Source: Symbiodinium natans (taxonomy: Eukaryota > Sar > Dinophyceae > Suessiales > Symbiodiniaceae). From it: DNA of 64,000 bases. Numbering within the stretch: the first letter of the stretch is position 1; each line of letters starts with the position of its first letter. The notes below the pieces were generated by a model, which saw only the letters and a list, made by a program, of their open reading frames with translations, did not search any database and had not been told where the DNA came from. The DNA lies in the NCBI GenBank assembly GCA_905221605.1, contig CAJNDS010000735.1:442001-506000 (forward strand). The letters are read 5' to 3'. This document shows positions 20,285 to 29,726 of the stretch, in pieces. Both the position numbers and the translations under genes were made by a program.

Positions 20285-20665
20285 TAAACTTACCCAAGCT
20301 CCAAACCCCAAAAGCCTAAACCAAAAACAAACCTCAAAACCCCAAACACAACACCCCAAGCCCTATGCCTCACGCCTCACACCCTACTCCTTCAACCCCA
20401 AACCTTAAACCCTTAAGCCCCAATCCTGCAGCCTGCCTCAGGACCTCCTTGATCGCCAGGTTTCTGACGACCAGGGCCATGGTCACCGTCCCAGACGGCA
20501 GCAAAAGCGCCCTTGTTTGGGTCTGGGACTTCCATCCTCAAGACCAATCTGCTCGAACGTTAGTTCCCCAGAAACCCTATGCCTCGAACCCGCGAGTCTA
20601 AGCCCTGACCCTTCAACGCTAAACCCTATCAGCCCAAATCCCCTAAACCCTAAATCCTCCTTAAG
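20285..20665. other. decayed CCCTAAA-type repeats with an ambiguous open island
   Basis: Degenerate CCCCAAA/CCCTAAA from 20290 to 20420. The 20430-20540 island is open on both strands (minus: ALVVRNLAIKEVLRQAAG), so strand cannot be decided. More CCCTAAA to 20660. Confidence 0.4.
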
Positions 20666-20722
20666 GTGAAAGCCGTCCTCTACCGACTCGACCAGCCTCA
20701 GCTGCGCAGGCAGCACTCGTTG
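20666..20722 (+). CDS. candidate internal exon
   Basis: CCTCCTTAAG| opens exactly 19 codons in phase 0 (VKAVLYRLDQPQLRRQHSL) to TCGTTG|GTCAGTAGG, a good donor. Unknown protein. Confidence 0.42.
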
Positions 20723-20769
20723 GTCAGTAGGTTAGGGTTTCGCGTTTGGGGTTTAGGTTCGAGGGTCTA

Positions 20770-20915
20770 CTTAGGGGTTAGACAGAACGAAATAGTCATA
20801 GTCTCAGATAATCTAGGGGCCTTAAAATTGAGAATAGGGTTTGTTGGGGTTATTGGACAGTTTTTAATCGGACCATGTTGGAATACGATTAGTAATTCTT
20901 CCGACCCCTATATTG
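20770..20915. mobile_element. Family H element, inverted copy
   Basis: Reads TCAGATAATCTAGGGGCCTT and ends in ATTCTTCCGACCCCTATATTGC, matching family H in reverse orientation, imperfectly. Confidence 0.5.
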
Positions 20916-20994
20916 CAGTTGTTGAGTTTATTTCGTAATGACATAAGACAGGAATGTATGTACGTATAGGATTCCCTCTGTGGCTCTGCTAAAG

Positions 20995-21230
20995 GTTTAG
21001 GGTTTAGGGTTTAGGGTTTAGGGTTTAGGGTTTAGGGTTTAGGGTTTAGGGTTTAGGGTTTAATAGCAGAGGATCAAGCCTTATAGAGGCAAGAGGGGCC
21101 CTTTTATTTTTTCGACAAGAAGAAAACGTCTCATTACCAAAAACCAGAAGGGTTTAGGGTTTAGGGTTTAGGGTTTAGGGTTTAGGGTTTAGGGTTTAGG
21201 GTTTAGGGTTTAGGGTTTAGGGTTTAGGAA
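20995..21230. repeat. two long TTTAGGG arrays
   Basis: 20995-21062 and 21151-21230, each 9-11 perfect heptamers, separated by 88 bp of unique sequence. Confidence 0.92.
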
Positions 21231-21239
21231 TAAGCAGGT

Positions 21240-21960
21240 CTTGCTATCTCGTATTCAAGGAAATTCGGCGGGCTCTTTTTTGATATGAGCAGAAGACCAG
21301 ATCTCGTGTTCGCGAAGACGAACGGTTGACTGTAAAACACTTTATCGGTTGACTGTAAAACACTTTATCATTCAGAGAAGAACGAGTGTTCTCAAATGTA
21401 AGGATCAAGAGAAGGAAACGAGAGGGCGATCTATATGTTTTCGTACGACGCATAAGAGCACTGTTGGATTATATCTTGGCAATATCATGTTCAGAAGATC
21501 CTCTCATTCAGAGGTCTTATTGCAAACTTGATTTGTACCACAAGGAGAGCCTATATCATGATGTTTTATAGGAGCACTTCTTCTTGGGTAGGTTAAAAAC
21601 AAAAGACATTTATTTCTCATTGGGTGTGTTATTGAGAACCTCGCCTTTTACTTCTCAACAAAGACAATTTCTTCCTAAACAAACACTTGCTCAAACACCA
21701 GGAGCGTTCTCTTTGCTTTTTCGAGAACAAAAAGTACTGTTAGTTTCTGACCCAGGAAAACAACGAAGCTTGTGCGAAATCGAGGGCACAGGTCTATGTA
21801 CCAGCAAATCAAGAAATATAGTGGGACAACCGCGCAAACGCGGCTGCCTCGGTTCCATGTTCACGAAATGTAACATAATCATAAGCCCAAATGTGGCACT
21901 GCCATGTACCTTCCCAGAATTCTTGCCGGTGGCGCCGAAAGTTTGGACGTGTTGCGGTTG
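21240..21960. other. AT-richer unique block without telomere repeats
   Basis: About 720 bp with lower GC than its surroundings. It holds a tandem 23-bp duplication starting GGTTGACTGTAAAACAC (about 21325-21370). Overlapping frames are open on + (21386-21571 and 21584-21961) and - (21244-21453). The + frame from 21591 reads KDIYFSLGVLLRTSPFTSQQ. It could be an inserted or retroposed sequence; no family recognised. Confidence 0.35.
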
Positions 21961-22019
21961 ACACTTGATGGGGACCTCTCGAGGTCTTGGGACCTCGCAG
22001 CATTTCGTGAAACCCTACA

Positions 22020-22128
22020 CCCAGAGACTCCAAAACCCCTTAATTAAGGAATATACCTTAAATCATATTAGGGTTCCTAATATAATTTAAGGTATATTCC
22101 TTAATTAAGGGGTTTTGGAGTCTCTGGG
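22020..22128. mobile_element. Family C near-perfect palindrome, 109 bp
   Basis: CCCAGAGACTCCAAAACCCC at left and its exact inverse GGGGTTTTGGAGTCTCTGGG at right, with TTAATTAAGGAATATACC arms almost to the centre. A strong cruciform candidate. Confidence 0.85.
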
Positions 22129-22216
22129 CACCCTAAACCCGGAGGTGAAAAGGTCCCATGTTGTAGGGGGTCTGGGAGCATAGAACCTCGAGAGGTCCCA
22201 ACAAAGCCAATAACTA

Positions 22217-22325
22217 CCCAGAGACTCCAAAACCCCTTAATTAAGGAATATACCTTAAATTATAATAGGAACCCTAATATGATTTAAGGTATATTCCTCA
22301 ATTAAGGGGTTTTGGAGTCTCTGGG
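22217..22325. mobile_element. Family C near-perfect palindrome, 109 bp
   Basis: A second copy 88 bp after the first, the same length with a few differences. Between the copies lies a GACCTCTCGAGG-type motif repeated at 21973 and near 22185. Confidence 0.85.
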
Positions 22326-22341
22326 TAGTATTTGCGTAAGA

Positions 22342-22462
22342 CTTACTGTTGGCTAGTACGGAATCAGGGAATGAGGTACCACATATCCTCCTCTATATAC
22401 CCTGAAAAAGATTTTAGAGGGTACCTCATACATTCCCTCATTCCCTACGAACCAACAGTAAG
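22342..22462. mobile_element. Family J palindromic element
   Basis: CTTACTGTTGGCTAGTACGG at left and CTACGAACCAACAGTAAG at right, with GGGAATGAGGTACC arms. Confidence 0.75.
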
Positions 22463-22463
22463 A

Positions 22464-22640
22464 AGAACCCCCCCCCAAAAAAAAAAAACAAAAAATGAAT
22501 TCTTCCTTGTAAGAGGAATATATGGATTATTAGTTTGTGCTTTTTGCGGGTATATTCTTCCTCGTAAGGGCAATATGGGGTTGATTATGTGATTTTTTTT
22601 TTTTTGGGGGGGGGGAGTTCTCAAGCAAATAGAAGATAAA
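22464..22640. mobile_element. Family I element
   Basis: AAGAACCCCCCCCC start and GGGGGGGGGAGTTCTCAAGC end, with the TTCTTCCTTGTAAG and TTCTTCCTCGTAAG arms typical of the family (others at 45185, 52268, 54349). Confidence 0.65.
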
Positions 22641-22768
22641 CATCCATGTTTCAGGGGTCCGGCGGGGAGCGTGAGCCGGCAGGGACCCGTGAAACATTGG
22701 CTTTCTTGGCTGGGTTCTGGGTTCTGGGTTTAGGGTTTAGGGTTTAGGGTTTAGGGTTTAGGGTTTAC

Positions 22769-23290
22769 TGGGACTTCTCGAGCGTTTTCGGCTCCCAAAG
22801 CCCCAGAGCATTGGGACCTCACAGCATGGCGTGTCTGAGTGCAAAAGCCCTAAACCCTAAACCCTAAACCCAGGAAACCTCGGGAAGTCTCAACGTGTTT
22901 GGCATCCCATGGCCCCCCAACATCCCCAAAACATTGGGACCTCACAGCATTTCGCGAGCTCGGGAGCGCAGAAACGTCAGGAGGTACCCATGTTTTTACG
23001 GGGTACAGAGTTGTCAGGCTCAGTGAACATACCCAACAAAAAAATGGTTTCGGGAGTGCAGAATTGTCAGGCTTGGCTTCATACCCGAGAGAAAAAGGAA
23101 GAACAGACGGAAAATAGGTGGATCCCTGCAGGGAGCTATATGAGCGACTACTTTTATTACGTTGCAGGAGGTCTCTTGTGGCGGAGATAAAAACCCCATG
23201 TCGTGCCTGAAACCTCGGAAAGCGATGGGCCCCCCCCAAAAGCGATACCCTGAATCTTGAATACAAAAGTCGTTCTGCAACCATGTCATG
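22769..23290. repeat. repeated GGGACCTC-CAGCATTTCG-like motif region
   Basis: GGGACCTCACAGCAT recurs at about 22814 and 22938, matching GGGACCTCGCAGCATTTCG at about 21990. Frames on both strands are open in the 22900-23190 stretch, none preferred. Confidence 0.45.
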
Positions 23291-23640
23291 ATTTCGGGTG
23301 TTGGGTGCTATTCCAGAGCGATACTGAAAGCGATAACCCTACGATACCCATTTGGTCACCTGAAGAGCTGGGCAAAGGCCCTGGCCCAGGTTGAGGGTTC
23401 GAGGTTTAGGATATGGATTTCTGATTCGAGCAGCGAGAGCTCCAGCTCCTGGAAAAGGAGCACTCGCACTCTTTGATTTATAGGTCCTAAAGAAAGGAAA
23501 CGGGTTTAAGAATTCAGGAGTTTTCACGGTAGGGTTGCAGGTTTCGGGTCTCATATGCAGTAAAGCGATAGGTTTTCGTAGCAGCATTGAGCTAAAGTCC
23601 CATAAAGCGATAGGGCCCCCCCCAAAAGCGATACCCCATG
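23225..23640. repeat. AAAGCGATA-poly-C repeated motif with a possible exon
   Basis: GCGATGGGCCCCCCCCAAAAGCGATACCC (split: GCGATGGGCCCC, CAAAAGCGATACCC) near 23222 recurs at 23608. Between the copies, 23431-23475 has a coiled-coil-like frame (QRELQLLEKEHSHSL) after TTCGAG|. Confidence 0.45.
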
Positions 23641-24436
23641 ATTTTTTAATTAGCATTTACATAAGATTTTTTGCGGGTGCTCATATATGTACGTGTATGA
23701 CTTATGTCAAGGCAGGGCTTTACGGTTTAGGGATTGGGGTTTGGGGTTTAGGGTGGGGTTAAGGGGTTAGGGTTTGGTATTTGGGCTTTAGGGTCTAGGG
23801 TTTCGTAGGGTGTCAGGGTGATTCGGGATGTGAGGTTTGAGGGGGCTTGAGGAAGGGAAGTATACACGTAATGACCAAGGCAGGCAGATTTTACTTTGTG
23901 TTGGGGCTTTATGTGTTACTCTAAGTAGGGTTTCGTTTGCTTGGGGTTTCAGGTTTTGGGTTCAGACGATCCCTTTCCTGTAATCCCAGTTGCATGTGGT
24001 TGTGCCACTGTTGTGGCGTCCTCCCAACAGTGACATGCTGCAGTCGTCCGGCATGTGAGGCATATCAGCTACTTGTCTTTGGCATCGGTTTCGTCCACGA
24101 AGCTGAAAGATGCCTTTGAATTCGGCGACCGTCGGCCACCTCGGTTTGCTCATCTTGCCACGCGGATTCCTCTCAGGCATTTTGGCTGGCGTTTCCAGCC
24201 GCAAAATGTTGCACTGGCGCCTGCTTGCATGTGTGGTCTGCCAGTGCCCGCATTTTGAGGCTGAACGCGCTGCATCCGCAGATTTGCTTCTGCTGTCTTA
24301 GCTACCATTCTTCCCGGGCTCTTTGGCGACCTCACCTCTGCGCAGGGGTTGACATGCTGGTGTCTGACAAACCAACGCCTTAAGCTTTAAACACTGTGGA
24401 CCTAGATTCTCCGAAGCTCAACCGCCAACCTCGCAG
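23641..24436. other. unique sequence with competing open frames
   Basis: 23725-23840 is decayed TTTAGGG. 23960-24340 is unique and open in several frames on both strands (for example + SGILAGVSSRKMLHWRLLAC). Probably contains exons; strand and frame not decided. Confidence 0.35.
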
Positions 24437-24832
24437 CCCGAGCTCCAGTTCAAGAATTGCCTGGCGATCAGCGGGTAGCACTAGAACTGGGGTTTGTGGA
24501 GGGCTCGCCTGGGGCCTCTTAACCTTGCCCCAAGCACAGGCAACCACATCGAACGGGCGTGACCTGATCGCGCACATTGCAACGGCCCTGCAGGCCGGGG
24601 ACGGGTGTTTGCGTGTGAAAGAGAGAGTGTGAGTGTGACAGTGTGTGAGCATGAGAAAGTGTATGTGTATTTGCATGTGTATATGTATGTGCATGTGTAT
24701 GTGTATGTGTATGTATATCTATATATCTCTCTCTGTTTGAATCTGGGCAGGATCCACATCTCCACAAAGCTCGCCATCCATCCTCGGGGCGCACCAGCTG
24801 CAATTGCCTGGTGTGGAGGCTTTAGTCTTTAG
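24437..24832 (+). CDS. candidate three-exon gene fragment, unknown protein
   Basis: Exon a (24437-24474) follows CCTCGCAG| and reads PELQFKNCLAIS before a GCGG|GTAGCA donor. Exon b (24540-24604) follows AAGCACAG| and reads TSNGRDLIAHIATALQAGDG. A GT...CAG intron (24605-24750) contains the TGTATG microsatellite. Exon c (24751-24832) continues in phase (IHISTKLAIHPRGAPAAIAW) to a TAG. The b-to-c join is phase-perfect; the a-to-b join needs a non-standard site. Function unknown. Confidence 0.48.
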
Positions 24833-24850
24833 CGGTTTAGGTTTGGGGTT

Positions 24851-24963
24851 CTAGGACCCGGAGTAGGCCCTTGCTTCCTTTTCTTTAGGGTTGGGGTTCC
24901 CCTATCATCCCCCTTAAAACCAAAAAGGTGCCCTTTTATTCCTAGGTTACTCCCGGGTCTAGG
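24851..24963. mobile_element. Family A (A2) palindromic MITE-like element
   Basis: CTAGGACCCGGAGTAGGCCC at left, GGTTACTCCCGGGTCTAG at right. Confidence 0.75.
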
Positions 24964-25465
24964 CTTTATCGGGTGTACAGAGAAGCGTTTGGTTGTCGAA
25001 ATCTTTTTGTATAGGATGGGCCGCCACCCCCCCCCCCCCCCACCCCCAAACCCTAAACCCGTCAGTTCCCTTGAAGAGGGGGGGCCATGTAATCAGCCGG
25101 GACCCTTGAGGGAACGGAGCAAGCCCTCCCCCCAACCACACAGACGTTGGGCCCTAACAAGGGGGGGGGGGGGTTTCGGGCTTCGGGTTGAACAAAGGGA
25201 TCTTATAGGGTTTGGGGTTTGGGGTCCGGGGTTAGGTTTTAGGGTTTAGGGAGCCGGGTTTAGGGTTTAGTGTTTGGGGTTCAGGGTTCGGGTGTAGGTT
25301 TTTTGGGTCGCTCCTGTTTCAGTAGTACGCAGAACGCAGAATCGCGGGCAAAACCTACACCTGTCCCCGGTACGTAAAGTGACTCATCTCCTCTTTCAAG
25401 AACGCCATCAGCAAAAGCCCTAAAACCTAAACCCCAAGCCCAAAGCCCAAAGCCCTGAACCCTAA
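24964..25465. other. repeats and uncertain sequence
   Basis: Poly-C at 25025-25045, poly-G at 25163-25174, TTTAGGG/TTTGGGG block 25205-25300, degenerate CCCTAAA/CCCAAAG 25415-25470. No clear exon. Confidence 0.45.
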
Positions 25466-26134
25466 ACCAAAAGATTCTGAACCTTGCAACCACGTACGAC
25501 AGAGTGCACAGGACTTGGCTCAGGCCATTTCAGAAAGTGATGTTGGCGTGGAGTCCCCGAACTTCCGACAACGGTGTGCCTTTTGCAAACACCACCCGTA
25601 CCGATGTACCGAGACCCAGCTCAATTTGTGTCGACTGGCAGCCCAACAACGTCGAGCGGACGTGCGGAATAAAAGAGCCTTCAGCGATTCGACCCTGAAC
25701 GCTTTTACCTTCACCAGAATCAGTGGTGCCACCATCGCATATGGACGTGGCCCTGTGGAAGCACTGGTTGGCTCCAGAACGATGGAACCCTGGAGTACCA
25801 TCGTAGACCAATGGCGCCCTCCAGAGCATGGGGAGCCCATTGCGATGGTAGTATGACTCCTGCTTCTCTCTGCAGAGACTCTTAAGGGGTCTAAGGAGGG
25901 AGCCCATCGCGATCGTAGTATGACTCCTGCTTACAGCGCTTACTACAGGAGTCGGAATACTACTCGTATTCCCTTATGGCCCCTGTAGAAGTGCTCATAA
26001 CCTTACAGCTTCCCATGAACCTAAAGTATGTGCGGCTGAGGATGTCCTTAGAGAGCGCCGTGCTGGATGTCATGGAAGAAGCAAGGCAGGAACTTCAGGG
26101 CAAACCGTTTCATCGAAAGCCAGAGTCTGCATAG
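25466..26134 (+). CDS. candidate two-exon gene with a MITE-filled intron
   Basis: Exon 1 (about 25466-25847) is open for about 125 codons: HVRQSAQDLAQAISESDVGV, then a Cys/His cluster CAFCKHHPYRC, then LNLCRLAAQQRRADVRNKRA. It ends WRPPEHGEPIAM|GTAGTATG in phase 0. The intron (25848-26026) contains a tandem duplicate of the exon end, a family H element and a family B end whose CCTAAAG| serves as acceptor. Exon 2 continues in phase 0 (YVRLRMSLESAVLDVMEEAR, then QELQGKPFHRKPESA) to a stop by a TTTAGGG array. The Cys/His cluster might bind metal; no family recognised. Confidence 0.52.
25936..26029. mobile_element. Family H element followed by a family B end, inside the intron
   Basis: CAGGAGTCGGAATACTACTC and TATTCCCTTATGGCCCCTGT (family H), then CTTCCCATGAACCTAAAGTA (family B right end). 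The family B end overlaps the candidate acceptor. Confidence 0.6.
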
Positions 26135-26136
26135 GT

Positions 26137-26235
26137 GTTTAGGGTTTAGGGTTTAGGGTTTAGGCTTAGTTTAGGGAAACTAGGGTTTAGGGTTTAGGGT
26201 TTAGGGTTTAGGGTTGTTTAGGGTTTAGGGGCGCA
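26137..26235. repeat. TTTAGGG arrays
   Basis: Two runs of TTTAGGG around a TTTAGGGAAACTAGGG interruption. Confidence 0.88.
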
Positions 26236-26506
26236 GCTTTCAGCCCCTCTTTATGAAAACATGGGAGGGCCACTGAAACCCTTGCAAAGGCCCTGTCTCG
26301 AACACCATACCCCAAAACTCTGAACCCTGATGTCTAAACCCTCACCATTCATCACCGTTATGGGCAGCAGCGTTTTGTTTTTACGGACCCAAAACTCCGA
26401 AACCGAAACCGAAACCGTCGAAACCTTGAGCGCTTCAGCTGGCTACACCCTCCACACACACACAGGGTTCGGATTTTAAAAAAAGCAAGTCAAGTGCGCC
26501 CCTGGT

Positions 26507-26602
26507 TAAACCCTAAACCCTAAACCCTAAACCCTAAACCCTAAAGTCTAAAGTCTAAAGTCTAAAGTCTAAAGTCTAAAGTCTAAAGTCTAAAGTCTAA
26601 GC
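26507..26602. repeat. CCCTAAA array switching to a TCTAAAG heptamer array
   Basis: Five CCCTAAA units change abruptly into about eight tandem TCTAAAG units (26545-26600): a two-base variant amplified as a block. Confidence 0.92.
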
Positions 26603-26699
26603 CGAGCCCTCCCGCCCACAATCTGTGGCGGGCGAGGCTTTCATTGCAGGCACCTAGACGGGCACAGGAGTTCCCCCCACCCCAAACCACACTGAGCGG

Positions 26700-26813
26700 G
26701 CGAGGCTTGCCGAGCGCCAGCGAGCGCTTGTCTCAATCGCGTGCCGAACCTTGTGAGGGTCGGCTCGTTGTGGATGCCTGTACGCATACTGTTCAAGACT
26801 ATACCCTGTCAAG
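26700..26813 (+). CDS. candidate exon
   Basis: Open frame reading SACLNRVPNLVRVGSLWMPV, then RILFKTIPCQ, to CTGTCAAG|GTAACC, a strong donor. The acceptor is uncertain. Unknown protein. Confidence 0.4.
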
Positions 26814-26817
26814 GTAA

Positions 26818-27025
26818 CCTCCACCGAAATGCTCTGGACACGCCCCCCCCCCCCCCCGAATTGCTCTGGTGCCCCCCCCCCCCCCGTCTCTACCGACGTG
26901 CTCTGGCCACGCGCCCACCCCCCCCCCCCACCCTCTGACCCCCTCCTTGCCTGGACCGAAATGCTCGACTGCCTCTGGCGACCGCCCCCGCCTCCCCCCC
27001 TTGCCTCTACCGAAATGCTCTGACA
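26818..27025. repeat. imperfect minisatellite: ACCGAAATGCTCTGG plus poly-C
   Basis: Five imperfect copies of ACCGAAATGCTCTGGC followed by poly-C of varying length. Proline-rich frames are repeat translations. Confidence 0.75.
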
Positions 27026-27199
27026 GCTCCCCCCAAATTAGGCGCGGTCATTCGGGCACTTCTTCTGTGCAAGCGATCTTCAGTCTCGAGTCTTTCCAGA
27101 GCTTCGGGGGCCTTCAAAACGCGGTCATTCCAGAACGAACCATTTGAACCTTTCAGGCTCTCGAGTCCTTTCATAGGCTTTGAGGGCTTGAGGGGCCTC

Positions 27200-27350
27200 T
27201 GGCAACATCAGAGATACAAGCAATCTCGAACTTCAAGTCGAACCCTTCCCCGTAGCCAGTCGCAGGTGGCACTGGGTCGGTTGGGCCTGCACCTAGCCAA
27301 CATCAGAGGTGAAAGCAATCTCGAACTTCAAGTCGGAGCTCCCCCGTAGC
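27200..27350. repeat. direct duplication of about 55 bp, spacing 97 bp
   Basis: CAATCTCGAACTTCAAGTCG occurs at about 27221 and 27316 with flanking similarity. The second copy is the end of the minus-strand coding candidate at 27293-27529. Confidence 0.75.
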
Positions 27351-27529
27351 CTATCGGCCTCTACACATTGCATCATGCTTCTTATAACTGTTTTGTGTTT
27401 AGCTGTGTAGATGATATACAGTGCCTTGGGTTTTTGGGTTGTGTGAAAGACCGTATCTGTATTTTCTTGAACTCCGGGCGGTAGGGGTGGGCAAGCCAGT
27501 CCTGAACCTGCTGCACACTCTGAAGACAC
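27293..27529 (-). CDS. candidate coding region, minus strand, 78 codons
   Basis: Minus frame from 27529 to a stop at 27293 with convincing composition: GVQENTDTVFHTTQKPKALY, then TVIRSMMQCVEADRLRGSSD, then LKFEIAFTSDVG. An upstream CCCTAAA array (27530-27585 on +) flanks its start, so it may be one or two exons. Its end is partly duplicated downstream. No family recognised. Confidence 0.48.
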   Translation of the reverse strand: MSSECAAGSGLACPPLPPGVQENTDTVFHTTQKPKALYIIYTAKHKTVIRSMMQCVEADRLRGSSDLKFEIAFTSDVG

Positions 27530-27671
27530 CCTAAACCCTAAACCCTAAGCCCTATAAACCCTAAACCCTATAAACCCTAAACCCTGACCCCCAATTCAAT
27601 AACCGTAGAAGCCCTGGACTTCTCAGGGCTGAGGGTTTCGTGCTTCAGGGAAAGTCTTGAATGGAACTGCA

Positions 27672-27755
27672 CAATAAACCCTAAACCCTAAACCCTAAAC
27701 CCTAAACCCTAAACCCTAAACCCTAAACCCTAAACCCTAAACCCTAAACCCTAAA
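27672..27755. repeat. interstitial telomere-type array, CCCTAAA (12 units)
   Basis: Perfect heptamers left of the exon candidate. Confidence 0.92.
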
Positions 27756-27869
27756 CTCTCGGGACTGAAAGTGCAAGAGAAAGAAGAATATTCGAAGACC
27801 AGCGACCTGCGGCCCTACCTTGCGAAGCCATGCGAAGCCTTTGTGACGTTTCCGCCCCCTTTGAGAGGG
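27756..27869 (+). CDS. candidate exon
   Basis: Island between CCCTAAA and TTTAGGG, open for 38 codons: SGLKVQEKEEYSKTSDLRPY, then LAKPCEAFVTFPPPLRG. It ends AGAGG|GATTAGGG, which would be a GA donor, known in dinoflagellates. The acceptor is not obvious. Unknown protein. Confidence 0.42.
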
Positions 27870-27952
27870 ATTAGGGTTTAGGGTTTAGGGTTTAGGGTTT
27901 AGGGTTTAGGGTTTAGGGGTTAGGGGTTAGGGTTTAGGGTTTAGGGTTTAAG
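27870..27952. repeat. interstitial telomere-type array, TTTAGGG
   Basis: About 11 units with two shortened ones. Confidence 0.9.
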
Positions 27953-28217
27953 GTGTCCTTGTTTGGGGCTTTATACAGTTTCTTTCGCGGTACGCCATGG
28001 TGGCATCCAGGATCGACTCTTTCAGATTGGGTTTCGGGCTGGGGTCGAGGACGATGAGTTGCTTGCACCTGAATTGACAGCCTGGAGGCCTTTGTCTCAG
28101 AAACCCTAAACCCTAAACCCTAAACCCTAAGTTTGGGAGGCAAGTGCGGTTGCAAACTGCAACCACATGAACTCAGAACACGGAGCCCGGAACCAAGTTA
28201 CCAAGTAGCTCGCCAGG

Positions 28218-28345
28218 TCAGCCTACGACGACGTCGCTGAGGCTGGTTGAGTCTCTGCGGGTGTTGCGGTTCCGGACTAGGGTGTGAAGTTGTCCCGGAA
28301 ACCTAAAACTCGTCATTAAAGCCCTTAACAACTGCTTAAGCCCTA
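28218..28345 (-). CDS. candidate terminal exon, minus strand
   Basis: Minus frame LLRALMTSFRFPGQLHTLVR, then NRNTRRDSTSLSDVVVG, to a stop at 28218. Just upstream (minus sense) lies a pyrimidine-rich acceptor (CTGCCTCCCCCATGCAG|, near 28375) and a decayed telomere motif. Basic, helical; unknown. Confidence 0.42.
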
Positions 28346-28439
28346 AACCTGGAACACAACACCCAACCAACACCTGCATGGGGGAGGCAGGAGGGATTAC
28401 TTGGCCCTTAGGCCCTGTAAAGCCCGCTGTACCTGAATC

Positions 28440-28620
28440 TCTTGCCCTCCCCACGTTGCAAACCCTACACCCCATAAGCCCTAAGAACCCTACAAACCCT
28501 GCAAACCCCAAAAGCCCCAAACAACAACCCAACACCCCAAAAAATGAAACCCTATAAAACCCTAAAACCCTACAAAAAACCTGTAAAAACCCTACAAAAC
28601 CCACAGAACCCCCCCAAAAA
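28440..28620. repeat. decayed CCCTAAA/CCCTACA array
   Basis: Irregular CCCTACAAA, CCCTATAAA and CCCCAAA units. Minus frames over it are Gly/Phe/Leu artefacts. Confidence 0.7.
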
Positions 28621-28781
28621 CACCCCTTAAGAAAAGAGTCCGCCCTTTCCAGGCCATGCGGGGTCTGGGCCAGTCGAACCCGAATAGCGGGCGCTGGCGC
28701 GCAGGCGCGCCGGACTCGAAGCTTGCTGGGGTTTTGGGTTCAGGGTTTAGGGTTTAGGGTTCAGGGTTCAGGGTTTAGGGT

Positions 28782-28925
28782 TTAGGGTTTATTGGTAGGC
28801 CCTTGGGAAGATTTTCTATGTTCCCTCATTGGGTTTAAGAGGGTCATGTCCAGGACCTCTTCGCAAGAGTGCTGTAAGACCAAACGAAGATATTCCACGT
28901 GCCCCCTTAAATATACCATGGCCTT
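28782..28925 (-). CDS. candidate coding exon, minus strand
   Basis: Minus frame KAMVYLRGHVEYLRLVLQHS, then CEEVLDMTLLNPMREHRKSS, to a stop at 28782 next to a TTTAGGG array. Upstream a degenerate TTTAGGG piece (28945-28960) may be intronic. The + strand is also open here but less natural. Confidence 0.45.
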   Translation of the reverse strand, partial: KAMVYLRGHVEYLRLVLQHSCEEVLDMTLLNPMREHRKSSQGPTNKP

Positions 28926-29051
28926 TAGTACCCATTTTTCCCAAACCCTAAACCGTAAACCGCATCGTATGTGGACTGAAGGGTCGAATGTTAAGGGATT
29001 TTGGCGTGTTGGTGGGGGCATAGGGCTCGGGGCGTTGAACTCAAGAACATT

Positions 29052-29171
29052 TGGGGGTTTCCGAACTTAGGGGTACCTTACTGGGGGGGTTAGGGTTTAG
29101 GGTTTAGGGCTTTAGGAATCCTACTATTTTGGGGGTCTATTTTAGGGGTCCCCGTATGTTCGTAAACCCCC
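29052..29171. mobile_element. Family F element with TTTAGGG near its centre
   Basis: GGGGGTTTCCGAACTTAGGG at left and GTATGTTCGTAAACCCCC at right are inverted. CCTACTATTTTGGGGG is the family core. TTTAGGG units occupy 29090-29112. Confidence 0.7.
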
Positions 29172-29412
29172 ATTTAAATGCAGGGAACCCAGGATGTTGC
29201 TCCCAGGATGTTGCATGATGTTCAGATCACGGGCGCTGGGGCAGGCATAGTGTAGGGTTTCTTTCAGGTTCGGGATTTGAGAAAGCTTCTTTTTGTTTGC
29301 TGTGCACATGTCGTCAGTCTTTTTTTTAAGGTTTCTGCTCAGAACATATGAGAAGCTGAGTGTTGGAAAGTGGGGGTTTGTAGGTTTTAGGGTTTAGGGT
29401 TCAAGGCCAACC

Positions 29413-29619
29413 ATGTATGAAGTGGTGGCGGCAATGGCCATGTGTGCACCAATCTTGCTCAACCAGAGTGGCCCACCCTCGACCCTTCACCCCATACTCC
29501 TTGTCACACGCGTGCCTTTCACTGAACACTCTGGCCCAACGACCTCGTTAAGTCAGACAAGCAGTAGCCAGGCGATGCTGCTTCCGGGCGAGTGCTGGAG
29601 CAGGCTTTGCAACACCTAA
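29413..29619 (+). CDS. possible coding exon
   Basis: Open for 68 codons from an ATG: MYEVVAAMAMCAPILLNQSG, then PPSTLHPILLVTRVPF, to TAA. It directly follows a short TTTAGGG block. Composition is plausible; no splice support. Confidence 0.33.
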   Translation: MYEVVAAMAMCAPILLNQSGPPSTLHPILLVTRVPFTEHSGPTTSLSQTSSSQAMLLPGECWSRLCNT

Positions 29620-29726
29620 GCCGTAAACCCCAACCACTAAGCCTTGTTGAAATGCCTCGTTTCGGTTCAAGTTGAGGTTACCAAGGTTGAGTGAATGTCA
29701 GATGTGGGCTCTGGGGTTCGTGTATG

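Noticed and set aside
23391-23430. Intron joining SWAKALAQ (ends about 23390) to QRELQLLEKEH (from 23431)
   Set aside because: The frames fit, but the intron would be only about 40 nt; kept only as a note.
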